45,321 nt of DNA, taken from Bacteroidales bacterium (GTDB lineage: Bacteria > Bacteroidota > Bacteroidia > Bacteroidales > UBA932). This document shows positions 16,825 through 26,583 of this stretch, one piece after another (position 1 is the stretch's first letter; each line of letters begins with the position of its first letter). Location of the stretch: the NCBI GenBank assembly GCA_028690215.1, contig JAQVBQ010000014.1, positions 1-45,321 on the forward strand, given 5' to 3'. Below the pieces are notes generated by a model that did not search any database, was not told the origin of the DNA, and saw only the letters and a program-made list of their open reading frames with translations. The translations under genes and the position numbers were made by a program.

Positions 16825-18400
16825 TGCATATATAATTGAATTGTTCTGTTGCATAATGCTTCTGGCAAACCTGCCAGTTGCAGTGTGTTTGAATGCACAG
16901 CCAAAAAGCGACAGAGAGATTAATGCAATTAAGATACCTAAAAAGGATTCTACAGGGAGGATTGTGCTGCAACACAAGATTCTTCCCGCCAGCATATCAA
17001 CACAGAAGACACCAAAAGACAGCCTCTCCATTACTAAGAAGCTCATTTCGCTGACAATACAGCATTTGGAGAAGGGAGAGTCTGCCAGGGCACTCTACAC
17101 AATACACGAAGCACTTTCCAATTGCCCGAAAGGTGAGGCCCGCACAAATGCAATCGCCACTGGATACTATGCGATGATACAAATCAAAACCGGATGTCAT
17201 ACCAAGTCTGTGAACAGTCTTAATACATGTGACTCTCTGTTCAGGAAACTGGGTGATATAAATCTTCTCGCATTTCATTATAACAATCTTGGTCTTTTCT
17301 ACCAGAAATTTCACACACAAGAGAAAGCGGTAAAATATTTCCGCAGAGCTTTGGCTTTCAGCAGGGCAATTGAGGATGATTCTCATATAACTGCAACAGC
17401 ACTTAATAATCTCGCAATTGGTGAAGGTGACACTAAACTCAAGATAAGCTACCTTAAAGAGGCAATTTCAATAAACCAAAAGGGAGGAAGTCAACTATCT
17501 CTTGCAGAAAACTACAACAATCTCGCTTATCAATATATTGTCATTGGTAATTACAAAATTGGCCATACTTATTTGGACTCCGCACTAACCATCGGAAAGA
17601 GCTTGAATGCACAGGAGGTTCTTTTCAACAACTATGACCTTCGGTCAATTATATATGCAAAGGAGGGAAACTATAAATCTGCCTACGAAGAGACAAAAAA
17701 AAGGCAACTTGCTCAGAAAATCATATCTGACGGACAGAGTATAAGCGATATTGAAGAGATGATCACTAACCGCATCCTCTCAAGAAAAGAGTATGAGATA
17801 AACCTGCAAAAGAAGGAGAATGACATAAAACGGCTGAATCTCACGCTTGTAATCTTAATTTCCACTTTTATCATTACAATACTTGTTTTACTGTATATAT
17901 ACTTTTTCATCAGTAACAAGAGACGGATGCAAAACCTGGAACTCAAGCAGGCCTCTTCCGAAAGGGATGTCAAATACACCCAGGCTGAACTGCTTAACCT
18001 GGCAACTTATATCAATAGCAGGAATGACATTCTTTGTAACATACAGGAATCACTGAGCAAGGCCCAGAAAATGGATGCAAAGGATGTTTATTCGGAGTTG
18101 AGAAGGATGAATCTATATATTAGGAACTTGCAGACAAAGAATGAGGATGTTGAGTCTGTTATGAGCCGGATTGGAAAAATAAATAAAGATTTCATTGACA
18201 GATTGTCAACCGAACATCCCGACCTGACCAAGAATGATAAGAATGTGGCCCTTTTACTCAGGGCCGGCCTCTCCACAAAACAGATTTCAACACTTATGGA
18301 TTGTTCTCCAAAAAGTGTAAATATGGCTCGTTATCGTATGAGGCAACACCTCAATATCGATAGCGACACTAATCTGACATCGTATTTAAAATCTTTCTGA
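16814..18400 (+). CDS. TPR protein with one membrane anchor and a C-terminal LuxR-like HTH
   Basis: The 528-residue protein starts at TTG (16814), giving a plausible signal segment MKKTAYIIELFCCIMLL. The next in-frame ATG, at 16856, would lose its positively charged start. Residues about 70-310 contain tetratricopeptide repeats (for example YNNLGLFYQKFHTQEKAVKY, YNNLAYQYIVIGNYKIG). A membrane segment spans about 343-366, followed by a coiled coil, and residues about 478-520 form a LuxR-like helix-turn-helix (LLLRAGLSTKQISTLMDC, KSVNMARYRMRQHL). The topology puts the TPRs in the periplasm and the HTH in the cytosol. It could therefore be a one-component, membrane-bound transcription regulator of a type common in Bacteroidetes. 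It lies directly upstream of the Sus-type operon, and three TTGTAGAYATT repeats lie between them, so it is the likely regulator of that operon. Confidence 0.85.
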   Translation: MKKTAYIIELFCCIMLLANLPVAVCLNAQPKSDREINAIKIPKKDSTGRIVLQHKILPASISTQKTPKDSLSITKKLISLTIQHLEKGESARALYTIHEALSNCPKGEARTNAIATGYYAMIQIKTGCHTKSVNSLNTCDSLFRKLGDINLLAFHYNNLGLFYQKFHTQEKAVKYFRRALAFSRAIEDDSHITATALNNLAIGEGDTKLKISYLKEAISINQKGGSQLSLAENYNNLAYQYIVIGNYKIGHTYLDSALTIGKSLNAQEVLFNNYDLRSIIYAKEGNYKSAYEETKKRQLAQKIISDGQSISDIEEMITNRILSRKEYEINLQKKENDIKRLNLTLVILISTFIITILVLLYIYFFISNKRRMQNLELKQASSERDVKYTQAELLNLATYINSRNDILCNIQESLSKAQKMDAKDVYSELRRMNLYIRNLQTKNEDVESVMSRIGKINKDFIDRLSTEHPDLTKNDKNVALLLRAGLSTKQISTLMDCSPKSVNMARYRMRQHLNIDSDTNLTSYLKSF

Positions 18401-18499
18401 TTGTAGATATTATATTTATTATACTTATCTAATAATAAGCCACATAAAATTATATATTGTAGATATTTTTCTACTCGATTATGCTATTTTGTAGACATT
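18401..18499. promoter_or_regulatory. Three TTGTAGAYATT direct repeats, candidate operator region
   Basis: TTGTAGATATT occurs at 18401-18411 and 18457-18467, and TTGTAGACATT at 18489-18499. The last two copies share 14 bases with one difference and are 32 bases (about three turns) apart. Copy two also lies in an inverted repeat, GTAGA-N6-TCTAC (18459-18474). They fill the AT-rich gap between the HTH regulator and the first gene of the Sus-type operon. No full Bacteroidetes consensus promoter is evident in this gap. Confidence 0.5.
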
Positions 18500-18582
18500 T
18501 TTTAGTTCATGAAAAGTGTTTTCTATTTTCTCTTTATGCAAATTTGAATAGAAAAACAAATCACAAACCAAAACTAATAATT

Positions 18583-20037
18583 ATGAAAAAGCCCCGAATC
18601 CAAAAAAGATTGCTAGTCGGACTCGTTTCGACCGCAATGTTGATTATCGTGGGATCATGCCAGAAAAACCAAATCCCTTATGAGGACGTCTCCGGCATAC
18701 TCACATGTAGGTTCCAGCTTCCAGACGGCAGAGTTTTCGACTGCTCTGTCAATCAGGTTGAAAAATCTATCCAGAACAATCAGGATAGCATCCTTTACGG
18801 TACACCGGCGCTAACTATGTCTCGAATCAAACCTGTCTTTACAACTACGATTGGGGCAAAAGTATTTGTCAACGGGGAAGAGATCATCAGTGGCGAGAGT
18901 GAAGTTGATTTGAGCAAACCTTTGAAAATAACAACTCAATACAACAATGCCCAACGTGAATACTCAGTGACTGCATTTATAGAAAAGAGTGATCACAGCC
19001 AGATATCAGGTGCAAAAGTCAACACAGATATGAGGATGACCGGACTGCCAACATTCAGCTCATACAGTACTGCCTGGTTTAACAACAAACTCTATATCCT
19101 TGGTTCATACTACCCCAACGGGACGGCTTCAACAGGAACAGCTTACTATGAGCTATACTCATCTGAGGATGGTGGATTGTGGACAAAAGTTCAGACAAAT
19201 CCGGCTGTAATTGGAGGTTTTGGAGCAGAGTTGGCGGTGTTGAACGGAAAGCTATATGCCATAGGCGGAGTAAGATTATTCGGTAAAGATATCAATGGAA
19301 CACCTCCGGAAACCTCATCAATGAGTGTCTGGAGAATGTTATCCACAACAAACGGAACGGACTGGACCGACTGCACCACAGGACAAGTCGGCAATCCTCT
19401 TGGAAGACCATTTCCTCAAGTGGTTACACACAACGGAATGTTATTCGTCAGAAGGGGAAAGATGTATGGATACGGCATGTGGCAACCATTCAATCAAGTA
19501 TTTATATACCGTTCTTCAGACGGAACCAATTGGACGACTATTACTCCGAATCCTACTACAGTTACAAACAGGAATGAAGATGCCATGTACTCATTTAGTG
19601 GAAAACTTTGGATATCCGGCGGATACACAAGTTACTTGTCAGAAAGCAATGTAAAAGGAGATATTTACTCCTCATCAGACAATGGTGCAACCTGGGTTAC
19701 AGAAACATCGTCAGGAGAGGATCTGAAAAGATTCGGACATAAAGTAGTTACCTACAATGGCAAACTCTATATGATAGGTGGGGAGAAAATTGTTGGGAGC
19801 ACAAGAATAGGGCTCACAAAAGTACTCTCTTCAACCGATGGTAAGAACTGGACAGCTTTGCCAGCGGAACAACAGCTTCCGGCTGCGTTCTCAACCAGAA
19901 TATATGCTAATGTCTTAAACGGTACAGGCGACCTCATCTGGATTATCGGAGGCTATGCCAACTCTGCAGGAAACTATTCTATCAGTGGCATAGCTATGGA
20001 TATGAGATATGATGTCTGGACAAAACGTCTAAAATAA
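18583..20037 (+). CDS. Kelch-like beta-propeller lipoprotein (DUF6242-like)
   Basis: The protein has 484 residues from MKKPRIQKR, with a lipoprotein signal (lipobox VGSC, Cys26). The frame is open 34 codons further upstream, but that stretch overlaps one of the regulatory repeats and precedes a proper signal peptide. Residues about 30-145 form an Ig-like or DUF5018-like N-terminal domain. The remainder contains repeated blades with the motifs NNKLYILGSYY, NGKLYAIGGV, SGKLWISGGY and NGKLYMIGGE, each next to a SSEDG.LW or SSDG.NW motif typical of kelch/galactose-oxidase propellers. It is probably a surface-exposed binding lipoprotein. It is the first gene of the operon and ends 27 bases before susC. 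Confidence 0.85.
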   Translation: MKKPRIQKRLLVGLVSTAMLIIVGSCQKNQIPYEDVSGILTCRFQLPDGRVFDCSVNQVEKSIQNNQDSILYGTPALTMSRIKPVFTTTIGAKVFVNGEEIISGESEVDLSKPLKITTQYNNAQREYSVTAFIEKSDHSQISGAKVNTDMRMTGLPTFSSYSTAWFNNKLYILGSYYPNGTASTGTAYYELYSSEDGGLWTKVQTNPAVIGGFGAELAVLNGKLYAIGGVRLFGKDINGTPPETSSMSVWRMLSTTNGTDWTDCTTGQVGNPLGRPFPQVVTHNGMLFVRRGKMYGYGMWQPFNQVFIYRSSDGTNWTTITPNPTTVTNRNEDAMYSFSGKLWISGGYTSYLSESNVKGDIYSSSDNGATWVTETSSGEDLKRFGHKVVTYNGKLYMIGGEKIVGSTRIGLTKVLSSTDGKNWTALPAEQQLPAAFSTRIYANVLNGTGDLIWIIGGYANSAGNYSISGIAMDMRYDVWTKRLK

Positions 20038-20064
20038 CTGACCACCAAATCAAATTGAAGAAAC

Positions 20065-23000
20065 ATGAAAAAGATAATAGCATTATTCTGCCTGATTGCG
20101 ATATCAGTTGTATTGCATGGACAGGTAAAGATGACACTCAGCGGGACTGTGAAGGATGTTGAAGGTAAGGCTATCCCGGGAACTCACGTTCAGGTCAAGG
20201 GAACGAATGTCGCAACAGAGACTAATATAGACGGTAATTTTACTATACAGATTCACAAAGGAGGTACATTAAAGTTCACCTTTATAGGATACAAATCTAT
20301 TGAACTACCTATTAACAAACCTGATCACGTGTATGTAATTCTTGAAGAGGATAAGATGGCTCTGATGGAATTGGTATTTACAGGTTATTCAACTCAGGAA
20401 AGGAGAGATATTACAGGCTCAGTGACAACTGTAAGACCCGCAGAGGTAACAAACGCCCTATCAATAGACAAAATGCTTGCGGGACAGGCTGCCGGTGTAT
20501 ATATGTCAACCTCTTCAGGAGCGCTGGGAGCAGCCAATGTACTAACCATAAGGGGTATAAGCACAATCATGGGTGATAACAACCCTTTATATGTCATTGA
20601 TGGTGTTCCTATCTATGGTACCAGCAGAGAGAATAACCTGACCTCAACTTCGGGAGGATCCATTCCGGCTATAGCAATGGGTGGGACAAATGTTTCAAGT
20701 TCTATTACAAACAATCCGGACCTGACTTATTCATTTGAAAAGAACCCCCTTACTTCTCTAAATCCGGATGATATCGAATCAATTGAGATTCTTAAGGATG
20801 CATTTGCGACTGCAATTTACGGATCGAGAGGCGCAGCAGGAGTTATATTGATTACAACAAAAAAAGGACTCAGGGACAGAACAAAAATTGATGTAAGTTT
20901 CAGCACATCTATTGAGGACCCTATGGGGAAACTTAATCTGCTCAACGGCAATGAGTACAATCTTATTTATTCGATGTACTACCCCAATACTCCGTTCACA
21001 TCACAGTACAACACAGACTGGATTGGTGCTGTTACCCGGACAGCCATAAGTACAAACACTTCGGCTTCGGTATCGGGAGGAACAGAAAAGACCAACTATT
21101 TTGTGAGCGCCTCGCTGAGCAACAATCAATCATATATAATTAACAATGATCTGCAGAGGTTCTCAGTCAGGGTAAACCTTGATTCCAAGCTTAACAAGAT
21201 CACCACAATCGGAACCAACATATCACTCTCTCAGGTGGATAACAACGCTCTGCAGGCTCAGACCATATATGCACTTGCAGCAAAGAAGGCTCCAAACGTG
21301 CCTATTTATAAAGATAACGGAGACTACTTCTATGGACAGGGTACAAATCCTTATGGATATGCAGAAGCATACAACCCTGTAGCAACAGCATATAACAACA
21401 AAATGAACTCTCTCGACAATAGAGTGACCGGTAATATATTCCTTGAACTGAAACCTACCAGGTGGATGACACTGAGATCCGATATCGGTACAGACATGTA
21501 CAACACAAAGACAGCTGTAAGGAAATCCGATGTTCCTCTCAGCGAAGTTGTGAGCAAGAATCAGGCTCAGGAGACTGTCTCTATGAGCTCCAAGTTTGTT
21601 GTGAATAATACTCTCAACATAAACAAGGAGTTTGGCAGACACTTCATACAAGGAATTGTAGGCCAGAGCTATGAAACTTCGAAAGTCTATGCAAACTCGA
21701 TTTCAGGAAGGAATTTCTTCAGTCAGTATCTGGTCGGAGTCGGTTCAGCACAGACCAAAAGTGTTTCCGGCGGCGGAGAAGTGAAATCTGCACTCCTTTC
21801 AGGCTTTGCCAGACTTAACTATCAGTTTATGAGAAAATATATGGCCGGATTGACATATCGTATAGACGGCTCATCAAAATACAACAGGGACAACAGATAT
21901 ATAAATACACCATCAGTATCTCTCGGATGGAGACTCAGTGAAGAGAAATTCATAAAAGACCATCTGAAATGGATTGATGATCTCAAACTCAGAGGGTCTG
22001 TCGGTTGGTCAAGCAAAGATGCAAATTCGGATTATTATGGAGCCCAGGCGGAATATAGACTGATCACCGGAACAAATTACGGTGGGTATTCATATCTGAG
22101 TATGTCTCAGCCGGGAAATACAAATCTCGGATGGGAAAAGACAGTGACTTATGACGTCGGTCTGGACGCAACTTTCCTGGACCGCAGGATTGATATGACA
22201 TTGGATTACTACTACAAGAAAACCACAGATATGCTGTTCTCCTCAAATGTGCCTGCATATACAGGATACACAAAACAGGACCAGAATATCGGGGATATGT
22301 CAAACTCAGGCGTTGAACTGAGACTTACCTCATACAATGTATCCGGAAAGGATTTCCAATGGCTTACAACCTTGACATTCTCAAGAAATACCAATAAGAT
22401 ACTGAAACTCAACTTTGAGGGCAACCAGATTGATGAACTCAACAGCTCCTTCAAATACTACGCAGTAGGTTATCCTGCAGCTCAGTTTTATCTTTATAAA
22501 TGGAATGGTGTAAATCCTGAGAATGGTAACCCTCTTTGGATATATAAAGATGGTACTGTAAGTGAAACAGCCCCGGCAGCGGACAACAAAAACTCTGTCT
22601 ACAATAAGTTTATAATGGGAGATGCAACACCTAACTTTTATGGCGGTTTATCTAACTCCCTAATCTACAAAGGGCTGGAATTGAACTTCCTCTTCACATT
22701 CTCATATGGAGGACAGATGATCAACAACACAAAAGCTCAATTGATGACTTACTCGACAAAAGATGCCAATAATCTTGACAAAGACATCCTTAAATTGTGG
22801 CAAATATATGGACACAATACAGGTGTTCCTAATTTGAAAAACTCATCAATCACAGGAAGTTACGACTATACTGCCTCTAGTACAACCACAAGATTCCTTG
22901 AAGACAACTCATACCTGAGACTTAAGACTCTTGAGCTGGCTTACTCTCTTCCTGAAGTACTCCTTCAGAAATCAAAGATTTTCAAACAAGTGAGAATTTA

Positions 23001-23154
23001 TGCAATAGCAACCAACCTCTTCACCTTTACAAAATATTCGGGGATTGACCCGGAGGTTAGTGCATTCGGTTCATCAGCGACCTCGTCCGGTTATGATAAT
23101 CTTACAATGCCTCAGACAAGAGCATTCCAATTTGGTATTAAACTAGGTTTCTAA
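20065..23154 (+). CDS. SusC/RagA-family TonB-linked outer-membrane protein
   Basis: The 1029-residue protein has a signal peptide (about 1-19), a carboxypeptidase-regulatory-like domain (about 22-95; SGTVKDVEGKAIPGTHVQVKG), a plug domain (ITGSVTTV...LAGQAAGVY...TIRGI..., PLYVIDGVPI, IEILKDAFATAIYGSRGAAGVILITTKKG) and a 22-strand-type barrel to the end. The TonB-box region around ELVFTGYSTQERR is normal for the family. SusC proteins form the transport barrel that SusD closes as a lid, and together they import oligosaccharides or peptides. No glycosidase is encoded next to it; instead two thioredoxin-type genes follow, so the cargo may be peptide or protein rather than glycan. The next gene, susD, starts 18 bases downstream. 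Confidence 0.96.
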   Translation: MKKIIALFCLIAISVVLHGQVKMTLSGTVKDVEGKAIPGTHVQVKGTNVATETNIDGNFTIQIHKGGTLKFTFIGYKSIELPINKPDHVYVILEEDKMALMELVFTGYSTQERRDITGSVTTVRPAEVTNALSIDKMLAGQAAGVYMSTSSGALGAANVLTIRGISTIMGDNNPLYVIDGVPIYGTSRENNLTSTSGGSIPAIAMGGTNVSSSITNNPDLTYSFEKNPLTSLNPDDIESIEILKDAFATAIYGSRGAAGVILITTKKGLRDRTKIDVSFSTSIEDPMGKLNLLNGNEYNLIYSMYYPNTPFTSQYNTDWIGAVTRTAISTNTSASVSGGTEKTNYFVSASLSNNQSYIINNDLQRFSVRVNLDSKLNKITTIGTNISLSQVDNNALQAQTIYALAAKKAPNVPIYKDNGDYFYGQGTNPYGYAEAYNPVATAYNNKMNSLDNRVTGNIFLELKPTRWMTLRSDIGTDMYNTKTAVRKSDVPLSEVVSKNQAQETVSMSSKFVVNNTLNINKEFGRHFIQGIVGQSYETSKVYANSISGRNFFSQYLVGVGSAQTKSVSGGGEVKSALLSGFARLNYQFMRKYMAGLTYRIDGSSKYNRDNRYINTPSVSLGWRLSEEKFIKDHLKWIDDLKLRGSVGWSSKDANSDYYGAQAEYRLITGTNYGGYSYLSMSQPGNTNLGWEKTVTYDVGLDATFLDRRIDMTLDYYYKKTTDMLFSSNVPAYTGYTKQDQNIGDMSNSGVELRLTSYNVSGKDFQWLTTLTFSRNTNKILKLNFEGNQIDELNSSFKYYAVGYPAAQFYLYKWNGVNPENGNPLWIYKDGTVSETAPAADNKNSVYNKFIMGDATPNFYGGLSNSLIYKGLELNFLFTFSYGGQMINNTKAQLMTYSTKDANNLDKDILKLWQIYGHNTGVPNLKNSSITGSYDYTASSTTTRFLEDNSYLRLKTLELAYSLPEVLLQKSKIFKQVRIYAIATNLFTFTKYSGIDPEVSAFGSSATSSGYDNLTMPQTRAFQFGIKLGF

Positions 23155-23172
23155 ACGACAAAAGTAATGATT

Positions 23173-24687
23173 ATGAAAAATTTAATTAAAACCATATTAG
23201 TGATAATCCTTGCGGTTTTTATACAATCTTGCAACCTAGACCTTGCTCCTGAAAACGTCATGGTTGATGAGATAACATACAGGGACTCAAACACAGCAGA
23301 AGCGGCTCTTCTTGGAGCATATACAAGGCTTAACGCCAGTATCTCCGGCGCACCTACCGGCGTGAATAATTATGCAAATACCGGCTACTTCATCCTATTT
23401 GGCGAGATAGGAACCCCGACTCTATCACTTAGGGAGAATTCGGGATTTGTCAACATGGTTACATCTCAGTACAACAGCTCTGACCATGAAGGTTATATCC
23501 AGAGCATGTGGGGTACAACATACAATGCAATAGACTATGCAAATAATGTAATTACCAATATTAATAAATATGGTCATTACAGCACAGCAGCAATGCAAAG
23601 GCATATTGCTGAAGCCAAATTCATACGGGCTTATGAATATCTTCTGCTTTTACAGGCCTTCGGAGACGGAGCCCTTACTGGGGATATGAACGGGCTTGGA
23701 GTTATTTTACGCCTTACCCCGTATGACGGCTATAATCCAGAGGATATTCAAACCAGAATTACAGTAGGTGAAACTTACAACCAGATTATAACAGATCTTG
23801 ATGATGCCCTGAAATTCCTGCCGAACGAAAATGCCACAAATCTCACCGCAAGGACAAGGGCATCCAGAACCGCAGCATTTGCACTTCTTTCAAGGGTTTA
23901 TCTCTATAAAGGAACTTATACAAATAACCAAAGTGAGTTGCAATTGGCTGCAAACTATGCCGATTCAGTCATCAATAATACAAAAGGTTTCACATTCTCA
24001 ACCTCATATTCGAATCACACCTCATATATGTTTCCTCTCAACGAAACAGGAACAGAGACAAACACCTCAAGTTTCAGTAATGAGGCAATCCTACTTTCAC
24101 CTTGCTACTCAAGTGCAAATAACTACTCCAACGGTCTGGGCTCTCTTTTTTATAACAAAAGTTCGTTTTATGTTGGTCTTGATTTTGCAGGCATATATGC
24201 AAGCGGGGACAGACGAGGGTATATAGATCCTGCTACAGCAGCCTCATTACTCTGGTACGGCAGCACTACATCAAACCCTACAGATCTTACCTCATTCAAG
24301 TATAACAACGGCAATGGATTCAACAATGTTATATACTTACGTGTTTCTGAAGCTAAACTCACAAAAGCGGAGGCACTTGCCAGAATTAACGGCATTAACG
24401 ATGCCTCAATTACTCAGTTGAATGATATAAGAAGACGACCATTTTCAACCAAACCGGCTGCATATACAATGTCAAGCTTTGCCACCCCTCAGGCCCTTAT
24501 AGACGAGATTTTGCTGGAGAGGATGAAAGAACTTGCATACGAAGGTCACACAAGATGGGATCTTATAAGGACCGGCAGAGCATTGAAAGATCCGTCAGTA
24601 AGCAATGACAGAAAAATATTACCAATACCAAACTATGACATCAATATATCCTATGGTGCCATTGTTCAAAACAAAGGATATCGTTAG
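23173..24687 (+). CDS. SusD/RagB-family nutrient-binding lipoprotein
   Basis: The protein has 504 residues from MKNLIKT, with lipobox IQSC (Cys20), so it is a surface lipoprotein. An ATG two codons upstream (23167) is also possible. TPR-like helical units are recognisable (AEALLGAY-type segment near the N-terminus, HIAEAKFIRAYEYLLLLQAFG), as is the conserved C-terminal block with LIDEILLERMKELAYEGHTRWDLIRTGR. It acts as the hinged lid and substrate-binding partner of the SusC-type barrel encoded immediately upstream. Its ligand cannot be predicted from sequence. Confidence 0.95.
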   Translation: MKNLIKTILVIILAVFIQSCNLDLAPENVMVDEITYRDSNTAEAALLGAYTRLNASISGAPTGVNNYANTGYFILFGEIGTPTLSLRENSGFVNMVTSQYNSSDHEGYIQSMWGTTYNAIDYANNVITNINKYGHYSTAAMQRHIAEAKFIRAYEYLLLLQAFGDGALTGDMNGLGVILRLTPYDGYNPEDIQTRITVGETYNQIITDLDDALKFLPNENATNLTARTRASRTAAFALLSRVYLYKGTYTNNQSELQLAANYADSVINNTKGFTFSTSYSNHTSYMFPLNETGTETNTSSFSNEAILLSPCYSSANNYSNGLGSLFYNKSSFYVGLDFAGIYASGDRRGYIDPATAASLLWYGSTTSNPTDLTSFKYNNGNGFNNVIYLRVSEAKLTKAEALARINGINDASITQLNDIRRRPFSTKPAAYTMSSFATPQALIDEILLERMKELAYEGHTRWDLIRTGRALKDPSVSNDRKILPIPNYDINISYGAIVQNKGYR

Positions 24688-24701
24688 AAACAAATTACTT
24701 T

Positions 24702-26579
24702 ATGAGACTTAAGTTAACCACACTTGTTTTGCTGTTGCCAATAATGGCAGCAGCCCAGAATTTTTCCAATCTTGACTTTGAGCAGGCTAAACAAATAGCT
24801 TCGAAAGAGAAGAAGATCATCTTAGTTGATGTTACAAGCCAGAGGATGATGGGAGAGGAAAAACTCAAATCCGAAAAACAACTTGCAGCCAATGTAGAGG
24901 TTGCCGGATTCTGCTCTAAAAATCTCATTTCAGTCAGAATGGACATGGGTTCCGAAGCCGGCAAATCCTTTGCACCGCTCCTTCAGATGAATATGTATCC
25001 TGCTTATGCCTTTATGATGCCTAACGGTGATTTGCTGGAAATCATCCACCCATCCCGTGTATATAATAATCCCGGACTTTTTCTTGAAAAAGCAAACTCA
25101 GCACTCTCCAAAGCCAACAGCAAATGGGCAAACAGCAGGAGTATCGTTTTTCAGGATATTAGTTTTGAGGAGGCTCTGAAACTTTCAAAAAGCAGCGGAA
25201 AACCTATATTCATTGATGCCTATACAGATAATTGCCAACCATGCATACGCATGATAAAGGATGTATTTTCCGTAGACAAGGTTGCCGATTATTACAACGA
25301 GAATTTTATATGTCTCACCATGAACCTTGGAACCGTTCATACCAATCTTGCAGAGAAATATGGTACAAACGCTTACCCTACATATCTTTTCATTAATGCC
25401 GACGAAAAACTGATATACTCAGCCTCCGGCTATACCGAAGCTGATGAATTCATTTCATACGGCAAGAATGCCCTGAACAAGAGCTCTATACAATTCGAAA
25501 AAGGGACATGGAAAGATATTGTAACAAAGGCTAAGAGGGAGAACAAACCAATTTTCCTCGATTGTTACACCACTTGGTGCGGCCCGTGCAAGCAGATGAA
25601 CAACACTGTATTTACCCGTCCGGAAGTTGCTGAATACTTCAACAATAATTTCATCAATGCGAAATTCGACATGGAGAAGGGTGAAGGACTCAAACTTAAA
25701 GAGATTTTCGGCATAAATGCATTTCCCACTTATGTTTACATAGATGTCAATGAGGTTGTTTTAAACAAGATTGTAGGCAGCATACCTGCTGAGGAGTTTT
25801 TAAAGAAGAGCCGTGAAGGAATGAGCGAAAACGGACTCTCTGCAATGCAGAAAAGATACTCTTCAGGCGAAAGGGAAGAAAGCTTCATACTGCAATATCT
25901 CAAAACCCTCGAGATGGCAAATATGATCAAAGATGCCCAGAAAGTCGCTGAAGGTCTCTTTAAATCTACCGACCTGAATAATTTTAAAAGCAAGGAGTAT
26001 TTTAAACACTTCCTCTCATATATGGAAGATCCCGATTCCGATATTTTCAAGTATGTATATAAAAATCGCAGCGATTTCTATAACATATATCCACGGGATG
26101 TTGTTGACAGAAAGCTGAGGAGCATCTGGGAAAATGGAGCTAACAGATATGTACAGGGTTCCGGTGACAATGCAATTGTTGACAAAGAGGGCTTCAAGAA
26201 GTATATAAAAAGAATGAAAGACGAAGGAGTCGAAGACTATCAAACCATAGAAGAGAAAGCTAATATTTTCAATGCAATTCAGACACGCAACTGGAAATCC
26301 CTGTTATCTCTTGTTGACACCAAGATTAAAAAGACCGGCCTCGCAAATATGTCTGAAACAGAACTACTCGCATGGGGTATGCAAATCGACAGATTGTGTA
26401 CCGACAAAAAAATCAGGAGCCATGCAGCAGGATGGTACGAAAAATTTATTCCACTTTTCGAAGCAAAGCAAGCTAGAAAAAAGGCTGAAGCAGAGAAGAA
26501 CGGATATATGCTGGCAATGAGCATGGTAGACTATCACAAAGAGCTCAATCGCATTTATGAATCATTATCTAACAACTAA
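24702..26579 (+). CDS. Periplasmic protein with three tandem thioredoxin folds
   Basis: The 625-residue protein has a signal peptide (about 1-19). Three thioredoxin-like domains follow. The first (about 22-140) has no CxxC at the active-site position but keeps the cis-proline region MYPAYAF (Pro100). The second (about 148-265) has Cys178-Gln-Pro-Cys181 and AYPTYLF. The third (about 265-385) has the classical WCGPC (Cys293, Cys296) and AFPTYVY. The C-terminal 240 residues are helical with no domain I recognise. The CQPC and CGPC centres suggest a thiol reductase or relay, with the first fold as a degenerate binding module. It follows susD by 14 bases and precedes a TlpA-like gene by 4 bases. 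Confidence 0.88.
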   Translation: MRLKLTTLVLLLPIMAAAQNFSNLDFEQAKQIASKEKKIILVDVTSQRMMGEEKLKSEKQLAANVEVAGFCSKNLISVRMDMGSEAGKSFAPLLQMNMYPAYAFMMPNGDLLEIIHPSRVYNNPGLFLEKANSALSKANSKWANSRSIVFQDISFEEALKLSKSSGKPIFIDAYTDNCQPCIRMIKDVFSVDKVADYYNENFICLTMNLGTVHTNLAEKYGTNAYPTYLFINADEKLIYSASGYTEADEFISYGKNALNKSSIQFEKGTWKDIVTKAKRENKPIFLDCYTTWCGPCKQMNNTVFTRPEVAEYFNNNFINAKFDMEKGEGLKLKEIFGINAFPTYVYIDVNEVVLNKIVGSIPAEEFLKKSREGMSENGLSAMQKRYSSGEREESFILQYLKTLEMANMIKDAQKVAEGLFKSTDLNNFKSKEYFKHFLSYMEDPDSDIFKYVYKNRSDFYNIYPRDVVDRKLRSIWENGANRYVQGSGDNAIVDKEGFKKYIKRMKDEGVEDYQTIEEKANIFNAIQTRNWKSLLSLVDTKIKKTGLANMSETELLAWGMQIDRLCTDKKIRSHAAGWYEKFIPLFEAKQARKKAEAEKNGYMLAMSMVDYHKELNRIYESLSNN

Positions 26580-26583
26580 AAGT

